From positions 310,001 to 374,000 of the forward strand of contig NZ_QWEH01000002.1 of assembly GCF_003515705.1 (NCBI RefSeq): a DNA stretch of 64,000 nt. Direction: 5' to 3'. Shown piece after piece: positions 15,594 to 23,965 of the stretch. This stretch comes from Oceanobacillus profundus. GTDB taxonomy: Bacteria; Bacillota; Bacilli; Bacillales; Amphibacillaceae. A program made the translations under genes and the position numbers. The notes under the pieces are model-generated. The model saw only the letters and a list, made by a program, of their open reading frames with translations, made no database searches and had not been told where the DNA came from. How positions within the stretch are numbered: the first letter of the stretch is position 1; every line of letters begins with the position of its first letter.

Positions 15594-16133
15594 ATCAATA
15601 CAAATGGAATTGCAGGAATGAATGCAGTAGCTGAAATTGAAACAGATTTTCATTTTCGTAAGCCAACCAAACACGATGGATCAGTGGTTTGGCAACTCAT
15701 AAAAAATACAAAGGTACTTGATTTAAATTCGTCATATAGTTATTTAATGTGGTGTGAGATATTTTCTGATACATCCATTGTGGCAGAAAGAAACGGGGAG
15801 ATTGTTGGGTTTATTTCCGGGTTTTTTCATCCGAATACAACGGATAAATTATTCATTTGGCAGGTTGCTGTTAATGAATCTGAGCGCGGTAAAGGTTTAG
15901 CAACAAAGATGTTGTACCAATTACTGAACCGTACAGCATGTGGAACCGTTCAATACATTGAAGCAACAGTTTCACCTTCAAATAAACCGTCACAATCATT
16001 ATTTAAAGGTCTTGCAAAAAAGCTTGAGACAGATTGCAACATCAGTGATTACTTTCTCTCAGAGGATTTTCCAGCTGAAGGACATGAAGATGAATTGCTA
16101 TTCAAGATAGGTCCAATAAAAAATAAAAGATAA
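15594..16133 (+). CDS. ectA: L-2,4-diaminobutyrate N-acetyltransferase EctA
   Basis: Second step of ectoine synthesis: acetyl-CoA plus diaminobutyrate gives N-gamma-acetyl-diaminobutyrate. GNAT fold with the family signature [55 protein letters not shown] and [19 protein letters not shown]. The start is unclear. The strong AGGAGGTGAG (15581-15590) has no ATG, GTG or TTG at a proper distance; the codon 7 bp after GGAGG is ATC at 15594, used here tentatively. Alternatives are TTG 15528 (no ribosome site, and the site would lie inside the gene) or ATG 15618 (too far). The frame and family are certain. It is first of ectABC, 8 bp before ectB. Confidence 0.85.
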   Translation: MNTNGIAGMNAVAEIETDFHFRKPTKHDGSVVWQLIKNTKVLDLNSSYSYLMWCEIFSDTSIVAERNGEIVGFISGFFHPNTTDKLFIWQVAVNESERGKGLATKMLYQLLNRTACGTVQYIEATVSPSNKPSQSLFKGLAKKLETDCNISDYFLSEDFPAEGHEDELLFKIGPIKNKR

Positions 16134-16144
16134 AGGATGATTTG

Positions 16145-17422
16145 GTGACTACAGCTGTATTAAATGATGCGAAAATGAAAACATTTGAGGAATTAGAGTC
16201 TGCTGTAAGAAGCTATAGCAGAGGCTGGCCGACAGTTTTTAATAAAGCAAAGGGCTATAAACTTTGGGATACAGATGGCAAGGAGTATATTGATTTTTTT
16301 GCCGGTGCAGGAACAATGAATTATGGCCATAATGATGATACGATGCAGCAAAAAGTGATTGAATATATCCAAAATGATGGCATTATACATAGCCTCGACA
16401 TGGGTACAACTCCAAGAAAAGAATTCCTTGAAAACTTTAAAGAAATTATTCTTACACCACGTAAGCTTGACTATAAAATTATGTTTCCGGGTCCAACTGG
16501 AACAAATACAGTAGAAAGTGCTTTGAAAATTGCTAGAAAGGTAACAGGACGTGAGACAGTTATAAGCTTCACAAATGCTTTTCACGGAATGACGATTGGT
16601 TCTCTTTCTGTGACAGGTAATTCCTTTAAACGCCATGGTGCAGGTGTGCCACTCCATCATTCGGTATCTATGCCGTTTGATAATTATGTGGAAAATCATG
16701 ATTCCATCGCCTATTTGGAACGGTTTTTAGAGGATAGTGGAAGTGGTGTGGCATTGCCAGCTGCTATTATATTGGAAACGGTACAGGGAGAAGGTGGCAT
16801 TAATGCTGCGCGAATCGAATGGTTACAAAAGATAGAGGAACTGTGTAAACGCTGGGACATTTTATTAATTGTAGATGATGTGCAGGCAGGAAATGGACGT
16901 ACGGGTACTTTCTTTAGCTTTGAACCAGCTGGTATTGAACCGGATGTTGTTTGTCTTTCCAAATCGATCGGTGGTTTTGGTCTGCCAATGGCAATTACAT
17001 TAATCAAACCGGAACATGACAAATGGGGTCCGGGTGAGCACAATGGTACTTTCCGTGGAAATAATTTAGCGTTTATTGCAGCGACGGAAGCATTAAGCTA
17101 TTGGAAAAATAATGACTTCGAAAAAGAAGTTCAGGAAAAAGCAGAAATTCTAAAGACTGCTGTAAGTACTATAATTGAAAAATATCCTGAACTGAATGGA
17201 GAAGCAAGGGGCAGAGGATTGATGCAGGGAATTGCAGTAGAGGAAGAGGGTCTAGCAACTGAAATTTGTGCAGAAGCATTTCAGCGTGGCTTAATTGTAG
17301 AAACTTCCGGTCCTAAGGATGAAGTCGTTAAATTCCTGCCACCGCTTATTATTGACAAAGTGGGATTAGAAAAGGGATTTCAGCTATTAGATGACAGTAT
17401 TAACTATGTCTTGAACAAATAA
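16145..17422 (+). CDS. ectB: Diaminobutyrate-2-oxoglutarate transaminase EctB
   Basis: First committed step of ectoine synthesis: aspartate-semialdehyde plus glutamate gives L-2,4-diaminobutyrate (PLP enzyme, class III aminotransferase). It has 425 residues, the usual length. Segments: [75 protein letters not shown] and the PLP Lys in [10 protein letters not shown] near residue 273. The GTG at 16145 follows AAAGGATGA; TTG at 16142 is an alternative that changes one residue. It lies between ectA and ectC with minimal gaps. Confidence 0.95.
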   Translation: MTTAVLNDAKMKTFEELESAVRSYSRGWPTVFNKAKGYKLWDTDGKEYIDFFAGAGTMNYGHNDDTMQQKVIEYIQNDGIIHSLDMGTTPRKEFLENFKEIILTPRKLDYKIMFPGPTGTNTVESALKIARKVTGRETVISFTNAFHGMTIGSLSVTGNSFKRHGAGVPLHHSVSMPFDNYVENHDSIAYLERFLEDSGSGVALPAAIILETVQGEGGINAARIEWLQKIEELCKRWDILLIVDDVQAGNGRTGTFFSFEPAGIEPDVVCLSKSIGGFGLPMAITLIKPEHDKWGPGEHNGTFRGNNLAFIAATEALSYWKNNDFEKEVQEKAEILKTAVSTIIEKYPELNGEARGRGLMQGIAVEEEGLATEICAEAFQRGLIVETSGPKDEVVKFLPPLIIDKVGLEKGFQLLDDSINYVLNK

Positions 17423-17448
17423 TGAGGGATAAGAAAGGGGAATGCGCT

Positions 17449-17835
17449 ATGATCGTTAAATCATTAGAGGAAATTATTGGAACAGAGGATGAAACTTTCA
17501 GTGAAAACTGGTCGAGCCGTCGATTTATTTTGAAAAAGGATGGCGTTGGCTTTAGCATGAACGATACCATTATTAAAGCTGGTACGGATAACTTTTTCTG
17601 GTATAAAAATCATATTGAAGCAGTTTATTGCATTGAAGGTGAAGGGGAAATTGAAAAAGTGGAAACTGGAGATGTTTTTCAAATTAAGCCTGGAACAATG
17701 TATTTGTTGAATGATAATGATAAGCATCGTCTTCGTGCACGTACACAAATGCGAATGGTTTGTGTGTTCAACCCGCCATTAGTCGGAACAGAAACACATA
17801 ATGAGGAAGGGTATTATCCGCTTTTAGTTGAATAA
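17449..17835 (+). CDS. ectC: L-ectoine synthase EctC
   Basis: Last step of ectoine synthesis: cyclisation of N-gamma-acetyl-diaminobutyrate to ectoine, a compatible solute. Cupin of 128 residues, typical size. Family segments: MIVKSLEEIIGTEDETFSEN, WSSRRFILKKDGVGFSMNDT, HIEAVYCIEGEGEIEKVETG, IKPGTMYLLNDNDKHRLRA and VFNPPLVGTETHNEEGYYPL. The ATG at 17449 follows AAAGGGGAA; the ORF opens earlier at 17422, immediately after the ectB stop. With ectA and ectB it gives ectoine synthesis; no ectD hydroxylase is in the window. Confidence 0.95.
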   Translation: MIVKSLEEIIGTEDETFSENWSSRRFILKKDGVGFSMNDTIIKAGTDNFFWYKNHIEAVYCIEGEGEIEKVETGDVFQIKPGTMYLLNDNDKHRLRARTQMRMVCVFNPPLVGTETHNEEGYYPLLVE

Positions 17836-17848
17836 TAATTTGTTTTAG

Positions 17849-17876
17849 GCCATCTGATACATGTCAGGTGGCTTTT
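17849..17876 (+). terminator. Terminator of ectABC
   Basis: GCCATCTGA pairs with TCAGGTGGC (one G-T pair) across TACATG, followed by TTTT. Confidence 0.8.
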
Positions 17877-18049
17877 CAAAGGTTAGGTCCTTTTTAAAAT
17901 CCATCGTAAAAGTCTGCTCTAAGTAGAATGTTAATCAGCGTATATCCTTTGTGCTATTTCGCTAAAAGTTGTCAGATGAAGAACAAAAAATAGGTGAACA
18001 ATGCTATGATGAATAATACACAACATCACACAGGCAGAGGGTGTCTATT

Positions 18050-18772
18050 TTGGGAACGATATTTTTATTTATCACAATTATTTTAGTTGCTTCTATTCTT
18101 CAAACGAGCACTGGGTTCGGCTTTTCAATAATGGCTACACCATTCTTGCTCATGTTATTTTTGCCTCAAGAAGCAATTCAGATAAATATTATTTTATCTT
18201 TAATTATTTCAATTGCATTAGTCTATAAAATAAGAAAAGATATTGATTTTAAGATTGTAAAGCGATTTACGCTAGGAAGCTTAGCTGGTATCCCCGTTGG
18301 TGTTATCCTAATTATAACGATTGAAGATATGAACGTTTTCAAGCTGGGAATCAGTATCCTTATTCTGCTATTAACTGTATTGTTAATGCTAAACTTCAAA
18401 GTAAAACCAACTCCAATCAGAGATTTCATTGTTGGCGGGATATCTGGAGGGTTAACAACAAGTGTTGGAATGCCTGGACCGCCATTGTTGTTATATTTTA
18501 CTGGAACAGATACGGAAAAAGCAAAGCTGCGGGCAACGACTTTAGGATTTTATCTTTTTATTTATCTTGTCAGTCTTATTACGCAAATCATCTTTACGGG
18601 TACAAATAAAGTTATTTGGGAATCGAGTTTATATGCGGTTCCGTTTGTGATTTTAGGATTATTCCTAGGGCAGCTACTTTTTAAATGGATAAATCAAAAG
18701 ATTTTTAGGCTATTTACATACATTCTATTGTTATTTACAGGTGTCTTTCTGTTGCTGGAGAGTTTATTTTAA
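18050..18772 (+). CDS. TSUP family (TauE/SafE) membrane permease
   Basis: Integral membrane protein of 240 residues with about eight hydrophobic segments and the TSUP repeat architecture: LQTSTGFGFSIMATPFLLML near the start and its counterpart GGISGGLTTSVGMPGPPLLL in the second half. The family exports small anions such as sulfite, sulfoacetate or thiosulfate; substrate is not readable. The TTG at 18050 fits AGAGGGTG 6 bp upstream; GTG 18041 has no spacing. It is a single gene, upstream of a bidirectional terminator. It follows ectABC but has no obvious link to it. Confidence 0.8.
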   Translation: MGTIFLFITIILVASILQTSTGFGFSIMATPFLLMLFLPQEAIQINIILSLIISIALVYKIRKDIDFKIVKRFTLGSLAGIPVGVILIITIEDMNVFKLGISILILLLTVLLMLNFKVKPTPIRDFIVGGISGGLTTSVGMPGPPLLLYFTGTDTEKAKLRATTLGFYLFIYLVSLITQIIFTGTNKVIWESSLYAVPFVILGLFLGQLLFKWINQKIFRLFTYILLLFTGVFLLLESLF

Positions 18773-18820
18773 GGAATCTGGAGTAAGAATTTTAAACTTC
18801 TGCGTAAAAGTTAAACAAAT

Positions 18821-18862
18821 ACCTAGCATGTGATTCAGGATACGGTCACATGCTAGGTTATT
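18821..18862. terminator. Bidirectional terminator
   Basis: ACCTAGCATGTGA (18821-18833) and TCACATGCTAGGT (18846-18858) form a perfect 13-bp stem, then TATTTTT. It separates the convergent TSUP and hydrolase genes. Confidence 0.9.
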
Positions 18863-18863
18863 T

Positions 18864-19676
18864 TTACGCCGTTAAAAATGTTAATAGTTCTCGATTAAAT
18901 TTTTCTTGTTCCTCCCAAAATAATCCGTGTCCACTATGTTCAAACCAGATAAGCTTGGAGTGCTGTATTTGTTGATGCAGGACGGACGCAAGCTGGGGAA
19001 GGCAAATTTGATCATGTATTCCCTGGAAAATAAGAGTAGGTGCTTGAATGCTTTCCACATCAGCAAAGAGTACTTCATCTCTCAATGTGACTAAAATATT
19101 AGCTGTGGAATAACCACTTGCCACAATTCCTAATTGGAAAAACCATTCCTTAAAAGCTGGTGTCAGCGCTCTGTAGAAAAACATGTTCGTTAAATCTGCT
19201 AGCATTTGTGGACGATTATCGTACGTTTGTTGGATAAGCTGATTTACTTCATTAGCTTGTAAGCCATATGGAAATCCTGGTCGCTGGATGAAGCTAGGTG
19301 CTGCTGCAGCGAATAGAGCAAGCTTATCTACACCATATCCACGATGTCTGCCCATATATCGAATAACGATTGCACCACCAACTGAATGACCGGCAAGTGT
19401 AAAATGTTTTAAACCGAGTGTGTCAACAATAACGCGAATATCATCTGCAAGACGATCATAAGAATAACCTTCCCATGGTTTATCGGATTGACCAAAACCT
19501 CTTAAATCAATTCCGATACAGCGATAGCCCATACCAGGAAAAACATTAAATTGATATTCAAATAACCGGTGATTTGCTGGCCATCCATGCACAAACAGAA
19601 TAACTTTTTCACTTGTTGGATTGATATCCTCCACATAAATGTTAACAGATGGTTCGACCTGTACATAATATCCCAT
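18864..19676 (-). CDS. Alpha/beta-fold hydrolase (haloperoxidase/esterase type)
   Basis: Cytoplasmic alpha/beta hydrolase of 270 residues. The oxyanion motif HGWP is at 30-33, GIDLRGFGQSDKPWEGYSYD follows, and the nucleophile elbow GHSVGG places Ser at about 98. The acid is probably Asp in GIHDQICLP and the His is in HSGHGLFWEE near the C-terminus. It resembles non-haem chloroperoxidase/arylesterase-like enzymes, but natural substrate is unknown. AGGAGGAGAAAC precedes the start on the minus strand. Single gene, divergent from the M42 peptidase. Confidence 0.8.
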   Translation of the reverse strand: MGYYVQVEPSVNIYVEDINPTSEKVILFVHGWPANHRLFEYQFNVFPGMGYRCIGIDLRGFGQSDKPWEGYSYDRLADDIRVIVDTLGLKHFTLAGHSVGGAIVIRYMGRHRGYGVDKLALFAAAAPSFIQRPGFPYGLQANEVNQLIQQTYDNRPQMLADLTNMFFYRALTPAFKEWFFQLGIVASGYSTANILVTLRDEVLFADVESIQAPTLIFQGIHDQICLPQLASVLHQQIQHSKLIWFEHSGHGLFWEEQEKFNRELLTFLTA

Positions 19677-19825
19677 TGTTTCTCCTCCTTGATTAAATCC
19701 CTTTTATACACATATTCTAAAGGAGGCTAGGATAAGAACTAATTCCATCAATAATGAAGTATATTTACTGTTCAGGCAGTGATGTTAACTGTAAAATTAG
19801 GATATCGATAAGAAGGGGTGATCAG

Positions 19826-20881
19826 ATGACGCCATATCCGAATGTTAGCGAAACAAAGGAGCTAATTAGACAATTAGTATCAATTCCAAGTCCGTCTGGG
19901 TATACGTTTCAAGTGATTCAATTTGTAGAACAATTTTTACAGGATTTAAATGTAGAAACGAAACATAATCGAAAAGGAGCTTTAATCGCAACCTTGCCTG
20001 GTGCAAATAAGGATGAGCATCGCATGCTGACTGCTCATGTAGATACATTAGGAGCAATGGTAAAAGAAGTAAAGAGTGATGGCCGACTTCGTCTTGATTT
20101 GATTGGTGGTTTTCGCTATAACTCGATTGAAGGAGAGTATTGTGAGGTTCATACAGCGAATGGGGAAGTTATAACCGGAACAATTTTAATGCATCAGACC
20201 TCTGTTCATGTATATAAAGATGCCGGTGACGCCAAACGTGACCAGACGAATATGGAAGTGCGGATTGATGCAAAGGTTGAAAATGCAGAAGAGGTACGGA
20301 CGCTTGGAATTGAGGTTGGGGATTTTGTTTCCTTTGATCCACGTGTACAGCTGACTGAAAATGGGTTTATTAAATCACGTCATTTAGATGATAAAGCGAG
20401 TGTAGGTATTTTATTACAGCTTATCAAACGAATCAAAGCGGAAGAGATAAGACTTCCGTATACAACGCATTTTCTTATTTCCAATAATGAAGAGATTGGT
20501 TATGGTGGAAATTCCAACATTACTCCTGAAACTGTGGAATATTTAGCAGTGGATATGGGAGCAATGGGAGATGGGCAGTCGACAGATGAGTATACTGTTT
20601 CCATTTGTGTCAAAGATGCGACAGGACCATACCATTATGGTTTGCGAAAACACCTTGTTGAACTGGCTGAAGCTAATAACATTGGCTATCAATTGGATAT
20701 TTATCCATTCTATGGTTCAGATGCTTCGGCAGCAATTCGTGCAGGCCATGATATTATTCACGGATTAATTGGACCAGGAATAGACTCATCCCATGCTTTT
20801 GAGCGAACACATGAAAGCTCACTTATTCAAACGGAAAATTTGTTATATCATTATGTACAATCAGAAATGATTGGTTATTAA
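19826..20881 (+). CDS. M42 family metallopeptidase (glutamyl/deblocking aminopeptidase-like)
   Basis: Binuclear zinc aminopeptidase of the M42 family (YsdC/FrvX/PepA-like), 351 residues, cytoplasmic, usually a large tetrahedral oligomer. First metal ligand in TAHVDTLGAMV (His about 71, Asp about 73), bridging Asp in SRHLDDKASVGILL, catalytic Glu in SNNEEIGYGGNSNI, further ligands in YLAVDMGAMGDG and the C-terminal IDSSHAFERTH. The ATG at 19826 follows AAGGGGTGATCAG; an upstream ATG at 19754 has no site. Single gene with its own terminator. Confidence 0.9.
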   Translation: MTPYPNVSETKELIRQLVSIPSPSGYTFQVIQFVEQFLQDLNVETKHNRKGALIATLPGANKDEHRMLTAHVDTLGAMVKEVKSDGRLRLDLIGGFRYNSIEGEYCEVHTANGEVITGTILMHQTSVHVYKDAGDAKRDQTNMEVRIDAKVENAEEVRTLGIEVGDFVSFDPRVQLTENGFIKSRHLDDKASVGILLQLIKRIKAEEIRLPYTTHFLISNNEEIGYGGNSNITPETVEYLAVDMGAMGDGQSTDEYTVSICVKDATGPYHYGLRKHLVELAEANNIGYQLDIYPFYGSDASAAIRAGHDIIHGLIGPGIDSSHAFERTHESSLIQTENLLYHYVQSEMIGY

Positions 20882-20930
20882 CTTTAAATAAACCGCCTTT
20901 CTAAATAAATCTAATTACAATATAGTTGAG

Positions 20931-20966
20931 AAATCCCACCTGCATGAAGTAGGTGGGATTTATTTG
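20931..20966 (+). terminator. Terminator after M42 peptidase
   Basis: AAATCCCACCT (20931-20941) / AGGTGGGATTT (20951-20961), perfect stem, followed by ATTT. It could act in both directions. Confidence 0.85.
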
Positions 20967-21052
20967 CACTTACTTCATAGAAGATTTCCAGATAGTTTCT
21001 CCTGTCAGTGCCCCTTTTAATAATAAAAGGATTGTTTTTATTACCCACCTTT

Positions 21053-21415
21053 TCAAATTCCGAGAGTTGTTTTAGGAAAACCGTTATTATCTTTCGATTC
21101 ATGCAGTCTTAGTAGTGCTGCGTGATACTCCCTATATTCAGGGACCTCCATCTCCAAGCCGTTGTCGGAATCATAAAACGTTTCTAACGTATAGTAATAA
21201 CTCGTTCTATCCTTCCATGTGACTTCTAAAAGAGTTCCATTTTCGTAATTTAATAATTTCTTGACCAAAGAGCTAATATACACTATTTCACCACTTTTAC
21301 AGGTAGTAGAAGCTTGTTTAGGTGATACTGCTATGGTAAGAAAAAAGTGAGTACCATGGCAACAATTATTCCGCTCGTTTTAGCTACTCCTGCCAAATTT
21401 TTTGTGTTTGGGCAT
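21053..21415 (-). pseudogene. Small exported protein, broken by frameshifts
   Basis: On the minus strand a good ribosome site (AGGAGGAGTAAT) precedes ATG at 21415, giving MPKHKKF and a stop. Shifting frames continues the product as KNLAGVAKTSGIIVAMVLTF (a signal peptide or anchor), then TIAVSPKQASTTCKSGEIVY, then SSLVKKLLNYENGTLLEVTW, KDRTSYYYTLETFYDSD and MEVPEYREYHAALLRLHE. At least two indels (near 21400 and 21345) are needed to join these. The longest intact piece is 21053-21283, whose GTG has no good ribosome site. It is probably a decayed secreted protein; no family recognised. Confidence 0.6.
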
Positions 21416-21551
21416 ATTACTCCTCCTAATCATGATACAAAATAATGTACCACCATTTGGACCTAATTTGCTCATAATACATCGTCTTAATAATCAACTT
21501 TAATTGTATCTAGTCAATGATATTTATTAAAATTATTCTTTTAGCATATGA

Positions 21552-21908
21552 TTATAATGGTTTACGTCCGAACCAATCGTAACGATTTTTGGAAATCCAC
21601 ATGTACAGCGGAGATAAGAGCCTATCGATATATGGCAGATAAAATAACAAGCTGAAAGGAAAGGTTAATGGCAAAGCAGTTAATATTTTCCTTACAGTAT
21701 AAAACCCTTCATACAAACGACCTTTGGATGAAAGCATTTGAATCTTATCGTATATATCCCGATTTTTTAAAAAGTGGAATTTATAGCTCCCCTCAGCTAC
21801 TTGAACCGGTATCCAATGAATTCGTCGAAACCAGTCTAATTTTTGAACAGCTATCTTCACAGTTGAACATAAAGGGCATTCTCCATCATAAAAAACTATA
21901 TGTCTCAT
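21552..21908 (-). CDS. DUF393 thiol-disulfide oxidoreductase-like protein (YuxK type)
   Basis: Protein of 118 residues of the DCC/DUF393 family. The signature is YDGECPLCSTVK at 7-18, with a CxxC at 11 and 14 suggesting redox activity. A helical C-terminus (LTALPLTFPFSLLFYLPYID, RLLSPLYMWISKNRY) ends in DWFGRK, both typical of the family. The ATG at 21908 on the minus strand follows AGGAGGCTGTTCAAT; the upstream open frame to 22013 is intron-remnant sequence. Single gene. The cellular role of the family is not settled. Confidence 0.8.
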   Translation of the reverse strand: MRHIVFYDGECPLCSTVKIAVQKLDWFRRIHWIPVQVAEGSYKFHFLKNRDIYDKIQMLSSKGRLYEGFYTVRKILTALPLTFPFSLLFYLPYIDRLLSPLYMWISKNRYDWFGRKPL

Positions 21909-21971
21909 ATTGAACAGCCTCCTATTATTTTTTACCCTTTCTAAAATAAGATAAAACCGTCTTCTATATAA

Positions 21972-22045
21972 TCGAAGCGAGCAGGAAGCGGTAACTAACC
22001 TTCGACATCTCACACAACCGTCTGCACGGTTCGGAATAGGGAGGT
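21972..22045 (-). mobile_element. Probable 3' end remnant of a group II intron
   Basis: On the minus strand the stretch reads CCGTGCAGACGGTT, then GTGTGAGATGTCGAAGGTTA, then GTTACCGCTTCCTGCTCG. This resembles the conserved end of bacterial group II introns, where a CCGT..ACGG hairpin is followed by GTGAGAGGTCG, a small stem (AAGG..ACC-type) and a CTACTCGA-like 3' end. No intron-encoded reverse transcriptase remains. The assignment is by remembered pattern only. Confidence 0.4.
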
Positions 22046-22167
22046 TTCATCTAATTCCAATGTGTTGTTTGAAATCGTATACGCAGACTTTTCAGTCCCT
22101 GTCTTTTCTCAATTCTCTCTACTCCATATGACCCTTGAGTAAGAAATATTTGCGAGTTATTTTGATT

Positions 22168-22190
22168 AACATGACAAAAGATGTCATGTT
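22168..22190. promoter_or_regulatory. Palindromic operator-like site
   Basis: AACATGACA (22168-22176), AAAGA, TGTCATGTT (22182-22190): perfect 9-bp arms, next to TATATTATATAG, a likely -10 region. It stands about 40 bp before the RibD-like reductase. The form suits a TetR- or MarR-like dimer; no such regulator lies adjacent. Confidence 0.5.
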
Positions 22191-22229
22191 TATATTATAT
22201 AGTTTACAGGTAATGAAAGGAGATTTTTC

Positions 22230-22763
22230 ATGAATCAAAGACGAAATACGGTATTGTTCATAGCGTCAAGTTTGGATGGATACATTGCTACGAAAGATGA
22301 ATCTCTTGAATGGCTATTCAAGGTTGAAGGTGAAGGAGATAACGGCTTTGCAGAGTTCTATGAAACAGTTGATACACTTTTAATGGGAAAAAGAACTTAC
22401 GATTGGGTAATGAAGCAAGATTTTGAAGAGTTCCCATATAAAAATAAGGAATGCTATGTGTTTACGAGATCTTCTTATGAGGATACCGAGAATGTGAAAT
22501 TTGTTAAGGATGATGTAAATAATTTCATGAACAAGCTAAAAAACAAAGACGGTAATAACATTTGGGTAGTCGGTGGAGGTGAACTGCTAAATTCTTTTAT
22601 GCAGAAAGATTTAGTTGATGAATTCATTATAACCATTGCACCAACTATAATAGGTAACGGGATCCCTTTATTTAAAGAAGGAAATCGACAATTAGACCTT
22701 TCTCTGAAAGGAACTAAGAAATTTAATCAATTTATTGAATTGCATTATGAAGTTAAAAAGTAA
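22230..22763 (+). CDS. Dihydrofolate reductase-like (RibD C-terminal) family protein
   Basis: NADPH-dependent reductase-fold protein of 177 residues, YyaP/YwjB-like. Visible features: LFIASSLDGYIATKDESLEW at the N-terminus, TLLMGKRTYDWV, the nucleotide-binding loop NIWVVGGGELLNSFMQKDLV, and DEFIITIAPTIIGNGIPLF. It is not the housekeeping DHFR and the natural substrate is unknown. AAAGGAG lies 8 bp before the ATG. A perfect palindrome sits upstream in the promoter region, suggesting repressor control. Single gene. Confidence 0.8.
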   Translation: MNQRRNTVLFIASSLDGYIATKDESLEWLFKVEGEGDNGFAEFYETVDTLLMGKRTYDWVMKQDFEEFPYKNKECYVFTRSSYEDTENVKFVKDDVNNFMNKLKNKDGNNIWVVGGGELLNSFMQKDLVDEFIITIAPTIIGNGIPLFKEGNRQLDLSLKGTKKFNQFIELHYEVKK

Positions 22764-22876
22764 ATTAACTAAGGGAATAAAAGGTCTATAAAAAGTGTTG
22801 TTTTTCTTTTTAAACTTCTTCCACAATTTGGGCCCATTAATGGAATAATACTTAATTTTATTGTATCCATAAAAAT

Positions 22877-22904
22877 CCCTTTGGATAATGCAAAATCCAA
22901 AGGG
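22877..22904 (+). terminator. Hairpin downstream of the RibD-like gene
   Basis: CCCTTTGGAT (22877-22886) / ATCCAAAGGG (22895-22904), perfect 10-bp stem; a T run follows only after 16 bases. Probable terminator or RNA end. Confidence 0.5.
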
Positions 22905-22986
22905 GCAAAAATTCGCATCTTTTTTACAAACGTCGCGACTTTATTTTAGGTCTACACAAACCACCATATGATGGTTTGTTATTATT

Positions 22987-23118
22987 TTAATATGAATCTA
23001 TAGCTGCATTTGATGGTTGCGCCATTCTTAATTCGACTTCCTTTTTTACTCTTTCAAAGAGCCTGTCGATTATTTCTCTATTTACATCATTTTCAGTTAT
23101 TTCTAATGAAAAAGGCTC
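22987..23118 (-). pseudogene. C-terminal fragment of an unrecognised gene
   Basis: On the minus strand an open frame encodes EPFSLEITENDVNREIIDRL, then FERVKKEVELRMAQPSNAAI and DSY before TAA. The charged helical character looks coding, but the frame opens at a TGA with no start or ribosome site. It is probably the tail of a lost gene. The rest of 22764-23235 shows only hairpins (22877-22904 and AAACCACCAT/ATGATGGTTT near 22957-22978). Confidence 0.35.
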
Positions 23119-23235
23119 TCAACATATTTCGATCCATAGAATTTTTATAAAAAATATTGTTCATTTTCCGCTTGGGTTATTCGTTAAAGCGCTCATTTGC
23201 TTAAGATTGATATCAGAAATGATTATTACAATTTG

Positions 23236-23712
23236 TTATTCAGTAAAGATAGCAAGATTCTCCAGCGTGGATCCTAAACCTGTGTCATGATCCTCCTTCC
23301 GTATTCCTTCAGGTACGTTTTCGCATACAATAGTAACCTTTGTGCCTTCTGAAACAGGTTCCAAGAGCCACTTCTGTATCATCTCGCCCGAGAATGATGG
23401 ATCCTCGGAATCGAATTTTATTGATTGCACAATTCGTTTGTCTGGAACCAACTCCAAAAACTTCCCTTGGGCTACGTCAGTGTTTTCCGTAGTCTTTCCA
23501 GGGTTTGAGTGATCCATTTCGTATTTAAGAATCAGTTTATAAGTTCCGCCTTCACGGGGATCAAACATGTCAATATGACCCGACATTCCTTTCGGTGGAA
23601 GCCACGAAACCAATGATTCTGGGTTCAAAAACGCCTGATAAATAGTTTGTGGAGATGCCATAATTACTTTTGAAGCAGAATCTATTCTCCTATTACTTGA
23701 TTTATTCGCCAT
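23236..23712 (-). CDS. SRPBCC/AHSA1-domain protein
   Basis: START-like SRPBCC protein of 158 residues. Segments typical of the AHSA1 group: ASKVIMASPQTIYQAFLNPE, SLVSWLPPKGMSG, REGGTYKLILKYE, KFLELVPDKRIVQSIKFDSE and the C-terminal GLGSTLENLA. GGAGGG precedes the minus-strand start. Unlike the island copy at 12177 it has no ArsR partner, and sequence similarity between the two is low. Ligand and role are unknown. Confidence 0.75.
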   Translation of the reverse strand: MANKSSNRRIDSASKVIMASPQTIYQAFLNPESLVSWLPPKGMSGHIDMFDPREGGTYKLILKYEMDHSNPGKTTENTDVAQGKFLELVPDKRIVQSIKFDSEDPSFSGEMIQKWLLEPVSEGTKVTIVCENVPEGIRKEDHDTGLGSTLENLAIFTE

Positions 23713-23921
23713 GATAAAACCCTCCTTATAGTCATTCCCTTAATCTTTTTAATTTTACCACAATAAAAGCAACTAATTTCTTCTCGATTGCTAAAAGGTT
23801 ATACTTTTATTCCTTTAACTGGCCTGATTGCTTCCAATTTATTAATCTTACGTTTTAATGATGCTATAATTGCCTCTTAAACAAGGGTCTAGAAAACTTT
23901 AGAATAAATTAACATTTCAAA

Positions 23922-23953
23922 AAGGACTATCTCAAAAAAATGAAATAGTCCTT
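23922..23953 (-). terminator. Terminator of the haemolysin III gene
   Basis: AAGGACTAT (23922-23930) / ATAGTCCTT (23945-23953), with a T run after the stem when read on the minus strand. Confidence 0.8.
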
Positions 23954-23965
23954 CAAATATATGTT

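Noticed and set aside
21668..21913. 81-codon plus-strand ORF
   Set aside because: Antisense shadow of the DUF393 gene, which has a strong ribosome site and a CxxC motif.
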